This document shows positions 18,165 to 22,625 of a stretch of 22,625 nt of DNA, in pieces; within the stretch, counting starts at the first letter, position 1; each line of letters begins with the position of its first letter. The DNA is taken from contig JBLHJX010000061.1 in assembly GCA_047619225.1 (NCBI GenBank), positions 1 through 22,625 of the forward strand, given 5' to 3'. The position numbers and the translations under genes were made by a program. The notes under the pieces are model-generated. The model did no database searches and was not told where the DNA came from. It was given only the letters and a program-made list of their open reading frames with translations. This DNA is from JABIFK01 sp047619225 (lineage in GTDB: Bacteria; Latescibacterota; UBA2968).

Positions 18165-18215
18165 CATGTTTAAAAAGCCGTTGGAATGCACTGTTCCAGC
18201 GGCTTTTTAAACATG
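18165..18215 (+). terminator. Long hairpin terminator before holB
   Basis: The 22-base arms 18165-18186 and 18194-18215 are complementary with a single G-U pair and a 7-base loop TGCACTG. The GC core AAGCCG/CGGCTT is flanked by A5 and T5, so it can act as a terminator on both strands. It separates the unit starting at 17994 from holB. Confidence 0.88.
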
Positions 18216-18239
18216 TAGGGATTACAAAGAGGTCGCAAC

Positions 18240-19295
18240 GTGGTAACAGTAATTGGACAAAAACGCGCAGTCTATGTTTTGAATGGGCTGGTCGAAAAAA
18301 AACGGATTCCACATGCATTGTTGTTGTGTGGGACTGATGGCACAGGAGCTGCAGCTGCTGCGTTGGCATTAGCACGTGTATTGCATTGTGAAACCGCAGG
18401 CGCTTTTCCATGTGATCAATGTGGCGGGTGTCGAAAAACAACAGGTCTAAATCACCCTGATTTTTCGATATTGTTTCCCTTTACGTCTCGTATTAAAGAG
18501 GACGCTGTGCAAGTTGCTTTGCGGCAAATTGTGGCAGATCCTTATGGGTATGCATTGCCCGATGCTCATGCAACCATTTCCGTCGACCAAATTAGAGGTT
18601 TACAGCGGCAGTTTGCCTACGGTGCCTACCACGGTGCTTGGCGAACTGCCGTTATCATGCATGCGGACCGCATGCGGCCAGAGTCTGCCAACGCACTTTT
18701 AAAAACACTGGAAGAACCACCGCCCCAATCATTGTTGGTGTTGGTTGTGTCTCAGGTTGAGGCTTTATTGCCTACCATCCTTTCCCGGTGTCAATTTTTA
18801 AAATTTCCTCCGCTGCAGCCTGAAGAGGTGCAAGATGCGTTGAAGGCCAGTGGCATGGAGGATAAGTTGGCCACTGCTGTTTCACTGTCTTGTGGTGGCA
18901 ACTACCGACGTGCCTTGGAAATGGAGGTTGGTAATTTGGCTGCGTCCCAAGATCGCGCTTTTCGATTTTTAGATGCGTTGGTTTGGGGTGCAGATGGACG
19001 CACATATGCGGCCATTGAACAATTGGCCTCCGACAGGCAGGCCGTATTTGATGTTTTAAAGCATGCCGAAGTATGGCTGCGAGATGCGCTCTTGTTACAG
19101 GCCGATATGCAAGAAAATGTGGTTCACGCACAGAGAATACAAGATGTGAGACGCTTGGCAGATGCTTTTGATGTTTGGCGCCTGAGTGAGACTGTTTCTC
19201 AGCTTGAGTCTTTGCGTGAGATGAATATTCGGAATGTTAACTTACAATTGGGCTTGGTATCCTTTTGGCGTCATGTAAGAGGATACGCTGTTTGA
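18240..19295 (+). CDS. holB: DNA polymerase III clamp loader subunit delta'
   Basis: A 351-residue clamp-loader AAA+ protein. The start VIGQKRAVYVLNGLVEKKRIPHALLLCG is typical of delta'. The P-loop position reads GTDGTGAA (31-38), with Ala37 in place of Lys, so it should not bind ATP, as expected for delta' and not for the gamma/tau subunit. A zinc module uses Cys50, Cys58, Cys61 and Cys64 (CDQCGGC). ALLKTLEEPPPQSLLVLV and the SRC arginine-finger motif in ILSRCQFLKF follow, so it can still act in trans on a neighbouring ATP site. GTG at 18240 has AAAGAGG (18226-18232) seven bases upstream. metG starts 14 bases after its stop. Confidence 0.93.
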   Translation: MVTVIGQKRAVYVLNGLVEKKRIPHALLLCGTDGTGAAAAALALARVLHCETAGAFPCDQCGGCRKTTGLNHPDFSILFPFTSRIKEDAVQVALRQIVADPYGYALPDAHATISVDQIRGLQRQFAYGAYHGAWRTAVIMHADRMRPESANALLKTLEEPPPQSLLVLVVSQVEALLPTILSRCQFLKFPPLQPEEVQDALKASGMEDKLATAVSLSCGGNYRRALEMEVGNLAASQDRAFRFLDALVWGADGRTYAAIEQLASDRQAVFDVLKHAEVWLRDALLLQADMQENVVHAQRIQDVRRLADAFDVWRLSETVSQLESLREMNIRNVNLQLGLVSFWRHVRGYAV

Positions 19296-19309
19296 TGAAA
19301 TGAGAAAAA

Positions 19310-21244
19310 ATGGGAACCTTTTATATTACAACACCGATTTATTATGTGAATGATGAACCGCACATTGGCCATGCCTATACCACCATTATGGCCGATGTAT
19401 TGGCACGTTATCATCGTTTGGCTGGTGATGATGTGCTGTTTTTAACGGGCACCGATGAACATGGGCAGAAGGTAGATGAAGCGGCGAAGAAACGCAATTT
19501 GGATCCGCAAACCCATGCCGATGAGATGGTGCTGCGGTTTCAAGATTTATGGAAAATCTTGAATATCTCCAACGATGATTTTATTCGAACGACCGAAGAT
19601 CGTCACAAGAAAGTGGTCACCGAAATACTTCAGCGCCTCTATGATGCGGGTGAAATGTATGCAGATAACTATGAGGGCTGGTATTGCATTCCCGACGAGC
19701 GGTTTTGGACCGAAAAAGATTTGGTAGATGGCAATTGTCCTGACTGTGGTAGGCCTGTTACGAAAATTACTGAGAAGAATTACTTTTTTCGGATGAGCAA
19801 ATACCAGGATTGGCTGATCGAGCATATTGAAAAAAATCCCAATTTTATTCGCCCTGAAAAACGGAAAAATGAAATATTGGGTTTTTTGCGCCAGCCCTTG
19901 GGTGATTTGTGTATCTCTCGACCCAAATCAAGATTAAATTGGGGGATTCCGCTGCCCTTTGATGAAGATTATGTGTGTTATGTGTGGTTTGATGCCCTAA
20001 TTAACTACATTACGGCCCCGGGTTACTTGGCGGATGATGCGCGCTTTGAACATTGGTGGCCAGCATCTTGTCATTTGATTGGCAAGGATATTTTGACCAC
20101 GCACTGTGTATATTGGCCAACCATGCTCAAAGCAATAGGCGCTCCTTTGCCTGAGACTGTCATGGGGCATGGGTTTTGGTTGGTTGATGAAACAAAAATG
20201 GGCAAGTCGCTGGGTAATGCTGTCAAACCATTGGATTTGGTTGATAAATATGGTGTGGATGCATTTCGATATTTTTTGGTTCGCGAAATGACATTGGGGC
20301 AAGACAGCAACTTTGGTGAGGTTGCATTTGTACAACGGTATAACACCGAATTGGCCAATGAACTGGGAAATCTGCTCAATCGGTCTGTGGTTATGGCCGA
20401 TCGTTATTTAGACTGTGTGATTCCAGAAGTGGATAAAAATCATGTGGCATTGGCAAACTTGAAAGCGCAAAGCCAAAAAACCTTAGATGGGGTTGTCCTT
20501 GCGATTGATGGTTTGAACCCAAATGCTGTTCTGGATGCCATTTGGCAACTGGTGCGTGAGGCCAATCGGTTTGTTGAAGTGCAAGCACCCTGGCATTTGG
20601 CCAAAGACGAAAACAAACGTGCAGAATTGGAAGTGACAATTTATGGTTTGTTAGAAACAACGCGCCAGTTGGCTGTGCTTTTGTTTCCTGTTATCCCGGC
20701 AAAAGCTTTGGAAATATGGCACCAAATAGGTGCTGTGGGCTTGCCTGAAGATGTAAGTGTTTCAGATTTGAAACAGTGGGGGGGCTTGCAGTCGGGTGGC
20801 ATAACCAAACCCGGTGACCCTGTCTTTCCCCGCATTGAGGAGGTAAAGGTGTCTGATGAAATAGCCGAGAAAGCTGAAGAAAAACCACAAGCAGAACCTA
20901 AAGAATCAAAACCCAAAGAAGACCTGATTTCATTTAAGGAATTTCAAAAACTGAAATTGCGTGTGGCTCGTATAGAGTCTGCGGAAAAGGTTGAGGGTGC
21001 AGATCGGCTTTTGAAATTGCAGATCAGTTTGGGGGATGAAAAACGTCAATTGGTCGCTGGCATCGCGCAACATTATGAGACAGAAACCTTGGTTGGAAAA
21101 CAAATCGTTATTGTGGCCAACTTGGAGCCCGCGAAAATTCGTGGGGTTGAATCTCAAGGGATGTTATTGGCAGCATCTGACGGCAGTGGTTTGACTCTGT
21201 TGTCTCCTGAAGGTGAAATTTCTGACGGGGCAGAGGTGCGATAG
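19310..21244 (+). CDS. metG: Methionyl-tRNA synthetase with C-terminal Trbp111-like domain
   Basis: A 644-residue class I synthetase charging tRNA-Met. FYITTPIYYVNDEPHIGHAY carries the HIGH motif (18-21). The zinc region reads YCIPDERFW...GNCPDCG, giving C-x2-D and C-x2-C, so one usual Cys is Asp. The KMSKS loop reads KMGKS (296-300). The anticodon-binding helical domain follows. A Glu/Lys/Pro-rich linker (about 515-537) leads to the tRNA-binding OB domain (SFKEFQKLKLRVARIESAEKV... to the end), also found as free Trbp111 and usual in dimeric bacterial MetRS. ATG at 19310 is preceded only by weak purines. tatD starts four bases after its stop. Confidence 0.97.
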   Translation: MGTFYITTPIYYVNDEPHIGHAYTTIMADVLARYHRLAGDDVLFLTGTDEHGQKVDEAAKKRNLDPQTHADEMVLRFQDLWKILNISNDDFIRTTEDRHKKVVTEILQRLYDAGEMYADNYEGWYCIPDERFWTEKDLVDGNCPDCGRPVTKITEKNYFFRMSKYQDWLIEHIEKNPNFIRPEKRKNEILGFLRQPLGDLCISRPKSRLNWGIPLPFDEDYVCYVWFDALINYITAPGYLADDARFEHWWPASCHLIGKDILTTHCVYWPTMLKAIGAPLPETVMGHGFWLVDETKMGKSLGNAVKPLDLVDKYGVDAFRYFLVREMTLGQDSNFGEVAFVQRYNTELANELGNLLNRSVVMADRYLDCVIPEVDKNHVALANLKAQSQKTLDGVVLAIDGLNPNAVLDAIWQLVREANRFVEVQAPWHLAKDENKRAELEVTIYGLLETTRQLAVLLFPVIPAKALEIWHQIGAVGLPEDVSVSDLKQWGGLQSGGITKPGDPVFPRIEEVKVSDEIAEKAEEKPQAEPKESKPKEDLISFKEFQKLKLRVARIESAEKVEGADRLLKLQISLGDEKRQLVAGIAQHYETETLVGKQIVIVANLEPAKIRGVESQGMLLAASDGSGLTLLSPEGEISDGAEVR

Positions 21245-21248
21245 ACAT

Positions 21249-22013
21249 ATGCTGGTTGATACGCATGCACATTTGTCTTTTCCTAAATTTGAGCCAGATC
21301 TCAATGGTGTAATTACTCGCGCGCATGATGTAGGAGTGACACGCATTGTGGATGTGGGCACAAATTTGGAAACAAGTCGGAAAGCGATTGCTTTGTCTGA
21401 ATCTGTGGATGGAATCTTTGCTTCGGTGGGGTTCCATCCTGCAGATTCGGAAAAGGCTGATGCTCTCGCGTTGGCACAACTGCCAGAATTATTGAATAAG
21501 GAAAAGGTGGTTGCTGTTGGTGAAACAGGGCTGGACTTTTACAGGGATTATGCACCTCTGGAGGTTATGGAGAAATCATTTCGGGCACATATTCAATTGG
21601 CAAAGGCTTCGGGGTTGCCTTTGATTATTCATAGTCGGGCAGCTGAAGCGTGTGTGCTTGATATCTTAGAAGAAGAAGGTGCTCAAGCAACTGGTGGGGT
21701 GCTGCATTGTTTTGCCGGGAATGCAGATCAAGCGCGTCGGGCAGTGGACTTGAACTTTCATTTGGGCTTTGGCGGCATTGTCACCTTTAAAAACTCTGCT
21801 GCATTGGCCGTTGCTCTTGGTATCTCGGCCAACCGATTGATATTGGAAACGGATTGCCCGTTTTTGGCTCCTGTGCCCCACCGTGGCAAACGCAATGAGC
21901 CGGCTTATGTGCGGCATATAGCCGAATATTTGGCTGAACAAAGTGATAAGTCATTTGAAGAACTTTGTCAGCAAACAACTGCCAATGCCATAGCCTTATT
22001 TGGACTATCTTAG
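21249..22013 (+). CDS. tatD: TatD family metal-dependent DNase
   Basis: A 255-residue TIM-barrel hydrolase. Metal ligands typical of the family are visible: DTHAHL at the N-terminus, Glu in AVGETGLDFYRD, His in IIHSR, His in LHCFAG, and Asp in ILETDCPFLAPVPHRGKRNEP. Length is normal. TatD proteins act as 3'-5' exonucleases or DNases in repair. ATG at 21249 gives MLVDTHAHL, matching relatives; GAGGT lies 11 bases upstream inside the end of metG. The metG-tatD-rsmA order is widely conserved in bacteria. Confidence 0.95.
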   Translation: MLVDTHAHLSFPKFEPDLNGVITRAHDVGVTRIVDVGTNLETSRKAIALSESVDGIFASVGFHPADSEKADALALAQLPELLNKEKVVAVGETGLDFYRDYAPLEVMEKSFRAHIQLAKASGLPLIIHSRAAEACVLDILEEEGAQATGGVLHCFAGNADQARRAVDLNFHLGFGGIVTFKNSAALAVALGISANRLILETDCPFLAPVPHRGKRNEPAYVRHIAEYLAEQSDKSFEELCQQTTANAIALFGLS

Positions 22014-22022
22014 GGGTTTTGC

Positions 22023-22625
22023 ATGAAGGCTAAAAAATCGCTTGGACAACATTTTTTAATTGATAGTATGGCTATCCAGCGCATTGTGGCCGAAGCCAAG
22101 ATTGATACGGATAGTTTGGTGATTGAAATAGGACCAGGTCGAGGTGCATTAACCGAATATTTGGTGCGACTTGGTGCGCGGGTATTGGCGATTGAAATAG
22201 ACAAAGATCTCTGTGGTATTCTACGAAAACAATATGCACAGAACACAAACTTTGATCTGATTGAAGGCGATATTCAGTTGGCCGATTTGAAGCAACTGGT
22301 AAAAGATGCAGGCTTTTCACGGGCGATTTTAATTGGCAATTTGCCCTATCATATTACTGGCATATTAATGCGTCAGATTCTTGATGCGCGTGATGTGTTA
22401 CATCATGCTGTCATTATGGTGCAACGAGAAGTTGCTCGCCGAATAACTGCAGAGCCTGGTAACAAAGATTTTGGTGTGCTGACCACTGTGACACAGATAA
22501 ATTGTGTGCCGCATTTATTGTTTGATTTGCCCCCCTCGTCGTTTGAGCCGCCGCCCAAAGTTCATTCTTCGGTGTTGCGGTTGCGGTTTGATTGTGCGCC
22601 GCTTTATTCAGTTGTTGATCAGGAT
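22023..22625 (+). CDS. rsmA: RsmA (KsgA), 16S rRNA adenine dimethyltransferase, 3' end cut
   Basis: RsmA dimethylates A1518 and A1519 near the 3' end of 16S rRNA. The first 201 codons of about 270 are present. Motifs in order: KKSLGQHFLID, the SAM site VIEIGPGRGALTEYL, AIEIDKDLC, EGDIQLAD, the catalytic NLPYHITG, MVQREVARRI, and SSFEPPPKVHSSVLRL. AGGGG (22013-22017) is five bases before the ATG and overlaps the tatD stop, so the genes are coupled. Its 16S substrate sequence near 6760 is present in this window. Confidence 0.97.
   Translation, partial: MKAKKSLGQHFLIDSMAIQRIVAEAKIDTDSLVIEIGPGRGALTEYLVRLGARVLAIEIDKDLCGILRKQYAQNTNFDLIEGDIQLADLKQLVKDAGFSRAILIGNLPYHITGILMRQILDARDVLHHAVIMVQREVARRITAEPGNKDFGVLTTVTQINCVPHLLFDLPPSSFEPPPKVHSSVLRLRFDCAPLYSVVDQD

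Larger units (their letters stand above)
17994..18215 (+). ncRNA. Short transcription unit before holB: attenuator leader or small RNA
   Basis: A strong promoter and a strong terminator enclose about 220 bases with no long gene. The RNA can form a structured core. GATACAAC (18042-18049) pairs with GTTGTATC (18110-18117). Inside, ACCC (18071-18074) pairs with GGGT (18103-18106). A perfect 10-bp stem GCCCTTACAT-AAAG-ATGTAAGGGC spans 18076-18099. A short Met-rich ORF (18038-18142) runs through this core. I find no SRP, 6S, tmRNA, RNase P or T-box signature (no AGGGTGG box). The terminator ends 24 bases before holB and no second promoter is evident, so a cis-acting leader controlling holB-metG is my preferred reading. 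A free small RNA is the alternative. Confidence 0.5.

Noticed and set aside
17994..18215. Possible 6S RNA, SRP RNA or T-box in the holB leader
   Set aside because: No 5'/3' closing stem beyond about 5 bp for 6S, no GGAA/AGCAG SRP motif, and no AGGGTGG T-box sequence.
18240..19295. Alternative reading of holB as dnaX (gamma/tau)
   Set aside because: The Walker A lysine is missing and the length is 351 residues; DnaX keeps GxxGxGKT and is normally longer.

Overview
The window is a bacterial chromosome segment of moderate, slightly AT-leaning composition. It carries one complete ribosomal RNA operon inside housekeeping genes. I see no insertion sequences, integrases, phage genes or CRISPR arrays. 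The 16S rRNA is clearly bacterial: it ends in the standard CCUCCU anti-Shine-Dalgarno and matches the 27F, 515F, 806R and 1492R primer sites. It departs from consensus at several normally constant places (the EUB338 site, the top of helix 44, the helix 30 region), so I suspect a poorly sampled or candidate phylum, but I cannot name one from sequence alone.

Layout. Bases 1-2582 (minus) hold uvrA, cut by the left edge, with a divergent tRNA-Arg(TCG) upstream of it. From 3007 everything is on the plus strand: hemL, then an overlapping gene for a small HEAT-repeat lipoprotein. At 4774-5085 four sigma70-type promoters are stacked, three of them in 101-bp tandem repeats. They drive 16S, tRNA-Ile(GAT), tRNA-Ala(TGC), 23S and 5S (5233-10465). 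The rRNA operon has two boxB-boxA (nut-like) antitermination sites, one before 16S and one before 23S. It also has long RNase III-type processing stems around both large rRNAs, a terminator-like hairpin in the 16S-tRNA spacer, and a strong terminator after 5S.

Next come an EF-G paralogue of the FusA2 type with its own terminator, a TlyA/FtsJ-like rRNA methyltransferase lacking the usual S4 domain, yebC, the Holliday junction genes ruvC-ruvA-ruvB, tsaB and rimI. The stretch from rimI to holB (17945-18239) is an unassigned transcription unit: a near-consensus promoter, a Met-rich short ORF, a strong internal hairpin and a 22-bp-stem terminator that ends 24 bases before holB. The window closes with holB, metG, tatD and the 5' three quarters of rsmA.

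Themes. Most genes serve translation (rRNA, tRNAs, FusA2, TlyA-like, TsaB, RimI, MetRS, RsmA) or DNA repair and replication (UvrA, RuvABC, delta'). The two observations I rate highest are the possible attenuator upstream of holB-metG, with its Met-codon cluster, and the pairing of an S4-less TlyA-like enzyme with a 16S rRNA whose position 1409, the normal TlyA target C1409, is A while 23S C1920 is kept.
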